64,000 nt of DNA from a candidate division WOR-3 bacterium (GTDB lineage Bacteria > Hydrothermota > Hydrothermia > UBA1063), in assembly GCA_039803545.1 (NCBI GenBank), contig JBDRYS010000001.1, positions 127,866 to 191,865 of the forward strand. The letters are read 5' to 3'. The position numbers and the translations under genes were made by a program. The notes below the pieces were generated by a model that saw only the letters and a list, made by a program, of their open reading frames with translations, did no database searches and was not told the origin of the DNA. How positions within the stretch are numbered: position 1 is the first letter of the stretch; each line of letters begins with the position of its first letter. Shown here one piece after another: positions 40,566-49,762 of the stretch.

Positions 40566-42896
40566 ATGGATTTTAAAAAAATTATAATGGCAGGTGCCCT
40601 GATTATAACAAGCTGCAAAAAAGATTTGGGGAACCCACCGGAAATTAAATTGTACTCTATAATCAGTATTCAATCTGGTCTTCTTATTGAGTTTGAAGTT
40701 GTTGATGAAGATTTTGAAATGGCCAAATTGTATTTATCTGGAAATTTGTACAAGACCTATTCAGTTCAACACGTCCGGGACACAATATTTGGGGTCATAC
40801 CTTTTAACTCTTACAATGTAAAAATTGTAGCAAAAGACGAAAAGGGGAATGAGAGGGTAAAGGAATATTTGATAACTTACGGGCCTCCCCCATTAACTTA
40901 CACAACTGGTTATTATTACTGGTTGAATGAAACTATACGATTTATTTGGTCACCTGTTTTGAATGCAGAGAGCTACGAACTTCAGATTTCGCGCTCCTTT
41001 GACGATTGGTCTTCAAATATTGTTGTTGATACATTTGTTATTGATACAGTTTTGGTTATAACTTTAAATAATGTGGGCGGCTATTACTGGCGAGTAAGAG
41101 CATCTAAAGGTTCTCTAAGGAGTGAGTGGTCTGTTATTAATTCCCTCCATGTTGAGGATCTTTCCCCTCCCAATTTGATAGACCCCTTAAATGATACCTG
41201 CTGGATCAATGAGGTGGTTATATTCTCGTGGTATGAAAAGGCTGGAGCAAATAGGTATGAGTTTGAGCTCGCAACAAATCCCCAATTCAGTAATATTTTA
41301 ATTGATACAATTGTAAATGATCTTTCCATATCATGGCCTTCAGGCGGTAACTTAGGATGGTATTATTGGAGAGTAAGGGCTGGTAGAGATACTTTCTGGA
41401 CCCTCTGGTCCGATGCAGGATCCTTTGAGATTATCAGTGTTCCAGCGCCTCCTGTATTGCTTAGCCCGTCTAATAATAGTAGCTTTTGGAACAGTGAAAA
41501 CATCAGGTTTAGCTGGACGCATGTAAATGGGGCTCAGGGATACGAAATAGAAGTTTTTAAAGAAAGTTTTGGGAGAGTATTTTCTGCTTATACTTCGAGC
41601 GAATACTATAATTGGACACCAGGGTACTCCTTTACAGGAGGTTATTACGCCAGAGTTCGAGGAAAAAGAGAAAATATATACACTCTTTGGTCTGACTCCG
41701 TCAACTTTAGTTTAGTAAACTCCATACCCCACATCTTGTTCCCTGACAATAATTCTTCCTTTTGGAATTGTGATACATTAGTCTTTCGCTGGAATGTGGT
41801 CGAATTAGCTACTTCATACAGATTGCAAGTTTCAAGATATCAGGATTTTCGAGATTATGTTGTTGAACAGGTTATCTCTGATACAATGTTAAAATGGGTT
41901 CCATTATCCCAGAATGGGAAATTTTACTGGAGAGTAAGGGCAGAAAAAGATGGCTTTAGTGGTTATTTTTCTGACATAAGGACTCTCTATCTGTGCCCAT
42001 ATACGGTAAGCGCTTATTCTTGGCCCAATGTAGAGTTTTTTGAAGTTAAGGAAAATTCTGTTTTTGTGGTTTCCAATGGTGGAACATCATCAATTCCAAA
42101 AGGTAGGTTATCAATTATTAATTTTTCTACTCCTGAGGCCCCATCTGTCTTTGCGGATTTTTTAGAGACTTCTATCTTCCCTACTAAGTATACCTGTCTT
42201 TCTGTCTCAGGCAATTACATTTTTGTAGTAGACAGTATTTGGGGGCTAAGAGTCTTTGAAGTTTCTGGCTCCAATCTCCAAAAAATAGCGAGTTGGGATT
42301 TTTATCCAAGTTCAACCTTTTACGTTTTTGTGAAGGACAATTTCCTTTATACAATTGATGGTGGAACTACATCCAGAAGATTATCGAAATTTGATATATC
42401 GAACCCGGCTAATCCAAGGCTTTTGGGAGGTATTGACATTTCATATGCTTTGAGTATTTTTGCGGATAATAATTATGCATATATAGCGGCAGGGGTTAAT
42501 GGCGTTGTTATAGTCGACACCAGGAGTATGAACATTCAATCAAGAGTCGTTACACCAAGTGCGGCTCTAAGTTCTTGTAAACTTGGTAATTACTTAATTG
42601 TTGCTTTGGGGTCAGGTGGCCTTTGCGTAATCGATGTATCAAATCCGTCGTCGCCCCGGGTCCTTAGCACTTATTCTCGCATCAACGCAAGTTCAGTTAA
42701 TGTATTTGCTAATGAGGCCATTTGTACAGGATTGAATAATCTTATAACTGTGCTTGATTTAAACAACCCTCTGGCGCCTAAGGAGTTCGGATATTTTCGC
42801 CCTTACGGTAAAAATGGTAGGTTGATTAAAGTGTCTGAAAATTACGTTTTCGTATCAACAGAAGGTGAAATTTACGTAATTAAGATGAAATGGTGA
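40566..42896 (+). CDS. surface lipoprotein with tandem fibronectin-III-like repeats and LVIVD propeller
   Basis: A 776-residue lipoprotein. The lipobox is LIITSC (Cys17). Four beta-sandwich repeats of about 90 residues run from about residue 115 to 480, each carrying an aromatic-rich start such as SSFWN and an end motif YYWRVRA or close to it, as in fibronectin-III-like domains. The rest (about 480-776) has LVIVD-type propeller repeats (LSIINFSTPEAP, LSKFDISNPANPR, LCVIDVSNPSSPR). The combination suggests a surface adhesin or polymer-binding scaffold. It stands beside another large secreted protein. Substrate is unknown. Confidence 0.7.
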   Translation: MDFKKIIMAGALIITSCKKDLGNPPEIKLYSIISIQSGLLIEFEVVDEDFEMAKLYLSGNLYKTYSVQHVRDTIFGVIPFNSYNVKIVAKDEKGNERVKEYLITYGPPPLTYTTGYYYWLNETIRFIWSPVLNAESYELQISRSFDDWSSNIVVDTFVIDTVLVITLNNVGGYYWRVRASKGSLRSEWSVINSLHVEDLSPPNLIDPLNDTCWINEVVIFSWYEKAGANRYEFELATNPQFSNILIDTIVNDLSISWPSGGNLGWYYWRVRAGRDTFWTLWSDAGSFEIISVPAPPVLLSPSNNSSFWNSENIRFSWTHVNGAQGYEIEVFKESFGRVFSAYTSSEYYNWTPGYSFTGGYYARVRGKRENIYTLWSDSVNFSLVNSIPHILFPDNNSSFWNCDTLVFRWNVVELATSYRLQVSRYQDFRDYVVEQVISDTMLKWVPLSQNGKFYWRVRAEKDGFSGYFSDIRTLYLCPYTVSAYSWPNVEFFEVKENSVFVVSNGGTSSIPKGRLSIINFSTPEAPSVFADFLETSIFPTKYTCLSVSGNYIFVVDSIWGLRVFEVSGSNLQKIASWDFYPSSTFYVFVKDNFLYTIDGGTTSRRLSKFDISNPANPRLLGGIDISYALSIFADNNYAYIAAGVNGVVIVDTRSMNIQSRVVTPSAALSSCKLGNYLIVALGSGGLCVIDVSNPSSPRVLSTYSRINASSVNVFANEAICTGLNNLITVLDLNNPLAPKEFGYFRPYGKNGRLIKVSENYVFVSTEGEIYVIKMKW

Positions 42897-43097
42897 TTTT
42901 GTTCATGTTTTCTCGGCTCAATACCATTACCTTAAAAATAGACACTTTTAATTGGAATTGAGAAATCGTTAAAATTTTTCCTGGAACTTGAAATTGCACC
43001 TTTCGTGCAGGAAATCCCTGCAAGATGAATTACTTATCAGATTTTAGGTTAGAACAAAAACAACGGCCATTTATTTTAGGTAGTGCAGGAAAAGTAC

Positions 43098-43126
43098 TTG
43101 ACAAATTTACTTTTTCCCAATATAAT
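43098..43126 (+). promoter_or_regulatory. full-consensus promoter for the 43161 secreted protein
   Basis: A perfect TTGACA (43098-43103) and perfect TATAAT (43121-43126) are separated by 17 bases. This is the strongest promoter seen in the window, suggesting high expression of the downstream surface protein. Confidence 0.75.
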
Positions 43127-43160
43127 TTTATGGAAATCCCTTGTAGGGGAGGGGGTGGTT

Positions 43161-45602
43161 ATGAGGTATTTTGTAATCACATTGGTAGTATTAGTTACCT
43201 GCCCCTCGCTTTTGATGGGGGCTTTCCTTGTTGACCCAACTGACCCGATTTATGGGCTGTATGTGCAACAATACAGTCCAGCAATTGCAGGTGGGCGTTA
43301 TGGTTATTTTGCGGTATGGGACGACGGGAGGAATGAATCCAGAAGTGTCTATGGGACAAGAATTTCGCCTGATGGATATCCTTTAGATACTTGTGGAATC
43401 TTAATAACAACTGTTAGGGGCAGTATTTTCCCAGATATTGCTTACGGATATACCTCGTCGGGGATGGATAATTACCTGGTCGTATGGGTCGATAGCATTA
43501 ATGTAGTGAGAGCGGTGAGAATTTCTGGAGGAAATATCATAGGAGATGTTATCACTATAAGCACTGCTGAGGCCTTGCAAGCATCTGTAGCTTGCGCTCC
43601 TTCAGACGGATATATGGTCGTTTGGGCAACAATGTCAGGAGACCTTCACGGTGCAAGGATAAGTTTCAATGGCAATGTGGTAGGTTATATGACAGTTTAT
43701 GAAGGTCCTGGAACTCAAAGTATGCCCAAAATTTCGTTTGACGGTGACAAGTTCCTGGTCGTGTGGTTAGATAATAGGATTGGTGTTTGGAAACTATATG
43801 GTTCAAGGATTACCCCTTTGGGGAATATATTGGATCCTGGGGGCAGAGATCTCATAGGTAATACAATAAATATCGATTATTTTGATGTAGCTTTTGGAGG
43901 TGGTTACTGGTTTTTGGTCTGGCGATATAGCGACTCAACTTCTGTTTATGGTGCAAGGGTCGATACGAGCGGCACCTGTCGCGATATCCCGGCTTTACAT
44001 GTAATTTCAGGGGGCTCTGAGAATTACAATTACCCTGCAGTTTCTTACAGTAATGGGCACTTTATTGTCGTCTCTACGCGTGATTTGCCTTCATATACAT
44101 ACAGTTTGCAGCTAGCAGTGGTGGACACGAGTGGTTCAATTATTTCCAGTAACTACGCTTATTTACTAAATTCGCCTAAACTTTATGACCTCGACCTTGC
44201 TTTTTCAGACACTATAGCTTTTGTTCTTTGGAGACATTACCAGCCTTCATTGAAAAAATATGGAATCTGTGGGAAAAGGGTTACGATGAGCGGCAATTTT
44301 CCTGATCCTTACTATGATTTAAGAGATGTTGGTATTGTGGCTAATTCTCAAGTCTTACCCGTTGCAGAGTTTGGTGGGGATAGTATTCTTGTTATCTGGA
44401 AGGACGATTTCTACGGGTTGAATGGCGAATTGATCGACAGCGCAGGTAATCCTGTTAATTGGGTGCCCGGTGGAGGACCACTCACGGAAAGATATGCTCT
44501 TACTTTTAATGGTAATAATTATTTCTTTGTTTGGTTTGATGTGAATTCAAATACCGTAAAGGGTTTAAGAATATCAAGAGAAGGAAATGTTGTGGGTTCG
44601 GATATTAACATATCGCCAATTCTCACAGGAGCCCCATTGGTTGCCGCTGCGTCGACGCAAGACTTTTACGGTGTTTCCTGGTCCGAGTACTATCCACCTC
44701 GAGCTATGCTGTGCATATTAGATTCCAATGGGAGCATTGTAGTGGCACCTATCGATGTAAGCCACACCGTAAACACTGATGTGTATATATACGATCTGAG
44801 TGTATCAGCAGACAATGTTAATGGCAGGTTTGCAGTAGCGTGGAGTGAGTATGACATGATGACACTTACAGACAGCTGTTTTCTTTCTATTGTTTCTGAA
44901 TCAGGTAGCCTTATTATTTCAAGGATCCCTTTGGGTGAGAAAGAGTTTGTCTCATTGGTAAATAATGGAGAATCATACTTTGCAATTGCTTATAATTCAT
45001 ATCAGTATATCAAGGGAGTATGGGTTAACTACAATGGTGCCATTATAGATATTTGTGAAATTCCAGTTCGTCTCGAACGGGCTAAAATAAGCGCTTGCAA
45101 CGGTGGCTACTTTATTGCAGGAACTTCCAGAACTGGTTGGGATTCAAGAGTTCTTGGATATCATTTGAATCTGGAAGGAGAACTTATTGACTCCTTAGAT
45201 TTTGGCTCTGGTAAGGAGGCTTACGTTAGCTCAAATGGAAATAACGCTATCGTTACCTGGAGGTCCTTTACACCGTATCCCTATTCTTCCTTCCGAATCT
45301 GGGGGGAGATTATTCCCGTTGTTGCGATTTCTGAGAGCTACGATCATAAAGGCTCTTTGGCAATAAAACTTGAAAAATTAATTTTTGAGAACGAGGTTCG
45401 TGCACAAATCGAGGGCCTAAGGGATGGAGATTATTTTATTATTGAATTGTTTGATCCCTCGGGTAGAATCGTTCACAGATATACCTTTAATAAGACTATT
45501 TTCGCCTTTGGAAATGAATTGAGGAGAGGGATATATTTTGTGAGAGCAGTAGGAAGAGGATTGGGTGCCTCAACACTTCAAAAAGTTATCAAGGTGAGAT
45601 AG
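43161..45602 (+). CDS. large secreted beta-propeller-like protein with T9SS-type C-terminal sorting domain
   Basis: An 813-residue protein. ATG 43161 is preferred because a GGGGAGGGGG-type purine site precedes it and a signal peptide follows (1-21, ending LLMGA). The body has repeats of about 50 residues with FAVWDDGRNESRSVYGTRIS-like blocks (W-x-D, then a Y-G-x-R-I strand), as in predicted bladed propellers. The last 75 residues (IELFDPSGRIVHRY, GIYFVRAVGRG, KVIKVR) match the type A sorting domain of type IX secretion. It would be exported and fixed at the cell surface. Function is unknown; the strong promoter hints at abundance. Confidence 0.72.
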   Translation: MRYFVITLVVLVTCPSLLMGAFLVDPTDPIYGLYVQQYSPAIAGGRYGYFAVWDDGRNESRSVYGTRISPDGYPLDTCGILITTVRGSIFPDIAYGYTSSGMDNYLVVWVDSINVVRAVRISGGNIIGDVITISTAEALQASVACAPSDGYMVVWATMSGDLHGARISFNGNVVGYMTVYEGPGTQSMPKISFDGDKFLVVWLDNRIGVWKLYGSRITPLGNILDPGGRDLIGNTINIDYFDVAFGGGYWFLVWRYSDSTSVYGARVDTSGTCRDIPALHVISGGSENYNYPAVSYSNGHFIVVSTRDLPSYTYSLQLAVVDTSGSIISSNYAYLLNSPKLYDLDLAFSDTIAFVLWRHYQPSLKKYGICGKRVTMSGNFPDPYYDLRDVGIVANSQVLPVAEFGGDSILVIWKDDFYGLNGELIDSAGNPVNWVPGGGPLTERYALTFNGNNYFFVWFDVNSNTVKGLRISREGNVVGSDINISPILTGAPLVAAASTQDFYGVSWSEYYPPRAMLCILDSNGSIVVAPIDVSHTVNTDVYIYDLSVSADNVNGRFAVAWSEYDMMTLTDSCFLSIVSESGSLIISRIPLGEKEFVSLVNNGESYFAIAYNSYQYIKGVWVNYNGAIIDICEIPVRLERAKISACNGGYFIAGTSRTGWDSRVLGYHLNLEGELIDSLDFGSGKEAYVSSNGNNAIVTWRSFTPYPYSSFRIWGEIIPVVAISESYDHKGSLAIKLEKLIFENEVRAQIEGLRDGDYFIIELFDPSGRIVHRYTFNKTIFAFGNELRRGIYFVRAVGRGLGASTLQKVIKVR

Positions 45603-45708
45603 CAGTTGAAATTTTACATTAGCACGAAGTGGGTTTACAACTGAAATTAAATTAAAATCATAAGGTATGAAATTTACTGCAAAATTTATAAAATCTCGAA
45701 GGTTTTTA

Positions 45709-46173
45709 TCAAGATTTCTCCTCAGGGGTTTCTCTAAGGAGGATTTTGAGTCTATCCAGTTGCCATTTGATTTCTTCTTTGACTTTCTGGAAGTCCCCCC
45801 GGCTTTTAAAAAATACCGCCTTTGCAGCATACCATGCTGCGCCAAGGGCGTGTTCTTTTACATGTCCAACAGAGACTGCCTGTGCAACCGCCCTTACTGC
45901 GAAACGTGCAGGTAGATTCTCTGTTTCTCTCGCAATTCTGTGAGTTTCAAGAATTAATTTTCGAAATTCCTTGAATTTTATTTTACCGTTCAAGTAGTCC
46001 TTGAAATATTTTAACGCTAAGTGAGGGCGTCTATCATTGGGATAGAGTTCTTCATAGTAATGAAGCACCCTTTCTGCACACTCAGATGCCCATCGGGCAA
46101 GGATTTGCTTATCTGCTTTAGCTACCAATTCCCTCATTTCTTCGGGTATAGATATTTTACGATTTAATTTCAT
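45709..46173 (-). CDS. Imm-5-like putative immunity-family protein
   Basis: A 154-residue soluble, helical protein. ARWASECAERVLHYYEELYP, NDRRPHLALKYF, ARFAVRAVAQAVSVGHVKEH and ALGAAWYAAKA match, in order, the conserved helices of the group annotated as putative immunity protein/Imm-5-like. Those are predicted to neutralise contact-dependent or polymorphic toxins, but many members occur without a toxin. No toxin gene is adjacent here; the neighbours are a surface protein and ptb. The TATAAT-like box near 46205 (minus strand) may drive it. Confidence 0.65.
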   Translation of the reverse strand: MKLNRKISIPEEMRELVAKADKQILARWASECAERVLHYYEELYPNDRRPHLALKYFKDYLNGKIKFKEFRKLILETHRIARETENLPARFAVRAVAQAVSVGHVKEHALGAAWYAAKAVFFKSRGDFQKVKEEIKWQLDRLKILLRETPEEKS

Positions 46174-46367
46174 ACTTTTATTAACCTGCCAGACTTTTCC
46201 GTTTAATTATAATATTTCTTCTAAAAATTCTCGAAGAAAAAGTTGTAGCTACATGGCCTATAATCAATTTTGCTGGCTGGGAATTGATGCTTTATTTGGA
46301 GCGGAATTGCGCTACTTCCTGATTTTACTTTTCTTTTCCATTAAAATATTTTAAAAGGAGATGTATT

Positions 46368-47261
46368 ATGTTTAAAACCTTTGAGGATGTTATTGCACTT
46401 GCAAAGAGTAAAGGTAGAAAGAGGATAGCAGTGGTTGAGGGCGCTTCAGAGGAAATTGTTGAGGGGCTTAAACTGGCAAAAGACCTTGCCGTCCCCATTT
46501 TAATAGGTGATGATGAGAAGATAAGGAAATTTGCTGAAACTCACGGCATCTCAGGTTACGAAGCAATTCCTTCAACCTCACCCGTTGAATCCGCCTTTAA
46601 AGCCTGTGAACTTGTAAAAAAGGGTGAAGCGGACTTTATTATGAAAGGGAAAATTGACACACCTACCTTTCTGCGAGCTCTCTTAGATAAGGAAAAGGGG
46701 ATTAGAACAGACAAAATATTTTCCCATATAACCCTTCTCGAAATTCCCAATTATCACAAACTGGTTTTCTTAACCGATGCAGGGATGAATATAAGGCCTG
46801 ACCTGAAGATGAAGATAAGCATTCTTCAAAATGCAATAGATGTAATGAAGACCATGGGTTATAATGAGATAAAGGTAGCCTTTTTAGCATCCCTTGAAAC
46901 CCTTCATGAGGATATGCCAGAAACTATTGAGTTTGCTGCCATTTCAAAACTTCAGGATAGGAGTTTCTTCAAAGGAGTTAAAGTGTATCTTGATGGTCCA
47001 ATGGGGTTTGACATTGCTGTTTCAAAGAGGGCAGCGGAACTCAAGGGTGTAACTTCAGTCGTCAGTGGGGATGCTGATCTATGGATGGTCCCCGATGTGG
47101 CGTCAGGGAACATTTTAGCTAAAGCTTTAATATACATTGCTAAGGCAAAGGCCGGCGGACTCATTTATGGTGCAAAAGTTCCCGTGGTTTTACTCTCCCG
47201 GGCTGATGAGCCCGAATTGAAATATTATTCCATAGCCTTTGCTGTAGCAGCCTGTGGATAA
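46368..47261 (+). CDS. ptb: phosphate butyryltransferase / phosphate acetyltransferase family
   Basis: A 297-residue Ptb-type acyltransferase, which transfers acyl groups between CoA and phosphate. ADFIMKGKIDT near residue 85, the late DGPMGFDIAVSKRAAELKG block and VPDVASGNILAKALIYIAKA are the characteristic motifs. With an acyl kinase (not in the window) it would make ATP from butyryl-CoA or branched acyl-CoA. The ATG has an AAAAGGAGA site. It overlaps birA by eight bases. The gap 46174-46367 upstream shows no gene, only AT-rich promoter-like sequence. Confidence 0.85.
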   Translation: MFKTFEDVIALAKSKGRKRIAVVEGASEEIVEGLKLAKDLAVPILIGDDEKIRKFAETHGISGYEAIPSTSPVESAFKACELVKKGEADFIMKGKIDTPTFLRALLDKEKGIRTDKIFSHITLLEIPNYHKLVFLTDAGMNIRPDLKMKISILQNAIDVMKTMGYNEIKVAFLASLETLHEDMPETIEFAAISKLQDRSFFKGVKVYLDGPMGFDIAVSKRAAELKGVTSVVSGDADLWMVPDVASGNILAKALIYIAKAKAGGLIYGAKVPVVLLSRADEPELKYYSIAFAVAACG

Positions 47262-47928
47262 ATATTACATAAAAATTTGCGATTCGACTAATGATACGGC
47301 GAAGTTTTTTATTGATAGTGGTGTAAAGATTCCTTTTGTAGTTATATCCGAGGAGCAGACAAAAGGCAGGGGACAACAAGGTAGGAAGTGGATTTCTCAG
47401 AAAGGGGGGCTTTACTCCTCCTTTGTATTAGAAAAAATCGATTCGAAAAAGGCTTTAACTCTTGGAGCAGTGGCCTCTTACAGAACTCTCGTGAAATTTT
47501 TGCCAGTGAAGGTGAGATTTCCTAATGACTTACTGGTGGGGAGGAAAAAAATCGCCGGCGTACTTGTGGAACAAACGAGTGGGGCAACCATAATCGGAAT
47601 AGGTATTAATGTAAATCAACAGGAGTTTCCTGAGGCGATTAAAGAAGTTGCTACAAGTTTATTTCTTGAGACGGGTCTTCTATATTCTTTACAAGAAATT
47701 GCAGATATACTAATTAATGAAATTGAAGGACTTCAGAATTTGGATTATGAGAGGATATTTCAGGAATACTATAAACTTGTGTCATTAAGAGGAAGATGTT
47801 TTTTGCATTTCAAAGGTGGCCGAGAGGTAGTATGTGAGATTAAGGACTTTGACAAGGACTTAAATTTATTTACAACGGCGGGTAATTTTAATTTTGGTGA
47901 GGTTGTGTGGATAGAATGGGTGCAGTAA
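47254..47928 (+). CDS. birA: biotin-[acetyl-CoA-carboxylase] ligase, class I
   Basis: A 224-residue BirA without an N-terminal helix-turn-helix, so a ligase only and not a repressor. CDSTNDTAKFFI and the biotinyl-AMP loop KGRGQQGRKWIS are clear. VRFPNDLLVGRKKIAGVLVE and ATIIGIGINVNQ complete the active site, with Asn where KWPNDI is usual. It should charge Lys117 of AccB (1457-1921). The start GTG 47254 overlaps the end of ptb; it overlaps coaX at its 3' end, giving a ptb-birA-coaX operon. Confidence 0.92.
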   Translation: MDKYYIKICDSTNDTAKFFIDSGVKIPFVVISEEQTKGRGQQGRKWISQKGGLYSSFVLEKIDSKKALTLGAVASYRTLVKFLPVKVRFPNDLLVGRKKIAGVLVEQTSGATIIGIGINVNQQEFPEAIKEVATSLFLETGLLYSLQEIADILINEIEGLQNLDYERIFQEYYKLVSLRGRCFLHFKGGREVVCEIKDFDKDLNLFTTAGNFNFGEVVWIEWVQ

Positions 47929-48674
47929 TCTGCGTAGACGTTGGGAACATCAACATTCACACGGGGTTATTCCTTAATGGAAGACTCGCTGAAGCTTTTG
48001 ATGATTTACCCCGCCCTGAAGATCTGAGTAATGCCGAAGCTATCGTTTATAGTTCCGTTTCTACGAAAAATTTTAAAAAGTTGAGCCAGAGGCTTAAAGA
48101 AGTTCAATACAAGGGAAGGATTTTGCATTTATCTTCCTCCACGCAAAATCTTCTAAAGATACACTACAAAAATCCCTCTCAACTGGGTGACGATAGACTG
48201 GCTTTGGCTTATTATATCTGGAGAAGGTATGGAGAGGGTCTTGGAATTGATGCAGGAACTTTTATAAATATAGAGTGGGTAAAGGATAATACCCACTTTC
48301 CTATTTCAATATTTCCCGGTTTGAAACTAATTATCTCTAATTACAAAAAGGGCACGAGATTGAAAGATTACCCTTCTTTGATCATGTACGAGCTTAAAAA
48401 GATGAGGCAATTTCGAAGTAAGGGGAGGGCAGAGGATGCTCTACGAGTTCTTCCTGAATCTTCGATAGATTGTATAGTTAAAGGAATTGTCGATGCTTTA
48501 AAGGGTCTTGTAGATAGCGCTCTTAGGGTAACAGGTGAGGAAAGGGTGATTTTCACCGGCGGAGATGGGGAAATTTTAAGTGACCTTTTAAATATCGGAA
48601 AGTATGAGAGGCATGCGGTTTTATGTGGACTTTACTATTTTTTTGAAGTTTCTGAGAGTTCTTCTAAATTTTGA
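47916..48674 (+). CDS. coaX: type III pantothenate kinase-like protein
   Basis: A 252-residue ASKHA-fold protein at the normal place next to birA. The phosphate loop reads CVDVGNINIHTG, with Ile where the family has Thr in DVGNTN. Further motifs are NPSQLGDDRLALAYY and GIDAGTFINIEWV (DxGT), and FTGGDGEIL is the late adenosine-site block. It would phosphorylate pantothenate for coenzyme A. The Ile substitution and the loose DAGT region make it a divergent member. Start ATG 47916 gives the family N-terminus; GTG 47907 is an alternative. The 3' end overlaps convergent hflX by 40 bases. Confidence 0.78.
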   Translation: MGAVICVDVGNINIHTGLFLNGRLAEAFDDLPRPEDLSNAEAIVYSSVSTKNFKKLSQRLKEVQYKGRILHLSSSTQNLLKIHYKNPSQLGDDRLALAYYIWRRYGEGLGIDAGTFINIEWVKDNTHFPISIFPGLKLIISNYKKGTRLKDYPSLIMYELKKMRQFRSKGRAEDALRVLPESSIDCIVKGIVDALKGLVDSALRVTGEERVIFTGGDGEILSDLLNIGKYERHAVLCGLYYFFEVSESSSKF

Positions 48675-49762
48675 AACTTTCTAATTATTTCCTTTTTTAG
48701 CTCGTCGATGCCGATTTTTAATTTTGCTGAAATAAAAAGGGCGTCAGGATAATTTGAACGCAACCTTTCTATGACCTTCTTCTCGATAATTAGATCTATT
48801 TTGTTGAAAACTTTAATAGTGGGTTTGTCTCCGCATCCAATATCAGCAAGAACGGATTCAACAGTTTGTATCTTCTTTTCTACCGGCTCGTTAGTAATAT
48901 CAATTACATGGACCAGGAGGTCGGCTTCCCTTGCCACTCCTAAGGTAGCCTTGAAAGATGCTATAAGATGATGCGGAATGTCTTCAATAAATCCAACGGT
49001 GTCTGAAACAACGACGGGTTTGGGCAAGACATCCTGGTACATAATCCTTGTGGTCGCATCAAGGGTTGAGAAAGGTTTGTCTTCAACAGGAAGGTTAGAC
49101 TTTGTCAGTAGGTTCATAATAGAAGATTTTCCGGAATTAGTATATCCTACCAGGGTCACTTTAAAAATCTCTTTTCTTCTGCGATAGTGAAGTTCCCTTG
49201 TTTTTTCAATTTCTGCGAGTTCTTTTTGTAAGTGGTTTATTCTATCTTTGATCTTTCTCCTATCGACTTCGAGTTTTTTTTCACCAGGTCCTCTTGTTCC
49301 GATACCTCCTCCAAGCCTTGAAAGGTCAATGCCTTTTCCCGTTAGTCTCGGCAATCGGTAAAGCAATTGAGCCAGCTCCACCTGTATCTTTGCTTCCAAT
49401 GTCTCAGCATGTTGGGCGAAGATATCTAAAATTAATTCAGTCCGATCGATTATCTTGCATTTGATTATTTGCTCTAAATTTCTTACTTGGGAAGGTGATA
49501 AGTCTTGGTCGAAAATTACCACATCAATCCCAAATTGCTCACAGATGTTCTGAATTTCATAAGCCTTGCCTTTTCCTATGAGATAGGCAGGGTCAAAAGA
49601 GGGTCTTATCTGTAAAATTTTTTCAAAAACCGTTGCTCCTGCTGCTTCTGCGAGTTTTTGAAGTTCTTCGAGCCGGTCTAATTCGCGCCACCGTTCTTGC
49701 GAAGAAGTACAAACGCCGACGAGAAGGGCTTTTTCTGGCTTTTTTTCAGAAGTTGAATACAT
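48635..49762 (-). CDS. hflX: ribosome-associated GTPase HflX
   Basis: A 375-residue HflX. The N-terminal nucleotide-binding domain contains PAYLIGKGKAYEI and the glycine-rich LGGGIGTRGPGEKKLE. The GTPase domain has VTLVGYTNSGKSSIMN (P-loop), SDTVGFIEDIPHHL (G3) and FNKIDL (G4). HflX splits stalled or hibernating ribosomes, notably after heat stress. ATG 49762 is chosen because it lies in the end of lon (17-base overlap) and gives the usual N-terminus; 49804 is a longer in-frame option. It completes the tig-clpP-clpX-lon-hflX operon. Confidence 0.92.
   Translation of the reverse strand: MYSTSEKKPEKALLVGVCTSSQERWRELDRLEELQKLAEAAGATVFEKILQIRPSFDPAYLIGKGKAYEIQNICEQFGIDVVIFDQDLSPSQVRNLEQIIKCKIIDRTELILDIFAQHAETLEAKIQVELAQLLYRLPRLTGKGIDLSRLGGGIGTRGPGEKKLEVDRRKIKDRINHLQKELAEIEKTRELHYRRRKEIFKVTLVGYTNSGKSSIMNLLTKSNLPVEDKPFSTLDATTRIMYQDVLPKPVVVSDTVGFIEDIPHHLIASFKATLGVAREADLLVHVIDITNEPVEKKIQTVESVLADIGCGDKPTIKVFNKIDLIIEKKVIERLRSNYPDALFISAKLKIGIDELKKEIIRKFQNLEELSETSKK

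Noticed and set aside
42897-43097. Possible gene or terminator in the gap between the two surface-protein genes
   Set aside because: No frame with a ribosome site and no GC hairpin with a T-run was found; only AT-rich sequence precedes the promoter.
43025-43234. 69-codon plus-strand frame before the secreted protein
   Set aside because: It runs across the perfect promoter and the signal-peptide region in another frame, and its product resembles nothing.
46324-46352. TTTACT-17-TATTTT promoter for ptb
   Set aside because: The start point would fall within the ribosome-binding site, removing it from the mRNA; another promoter is more likely.
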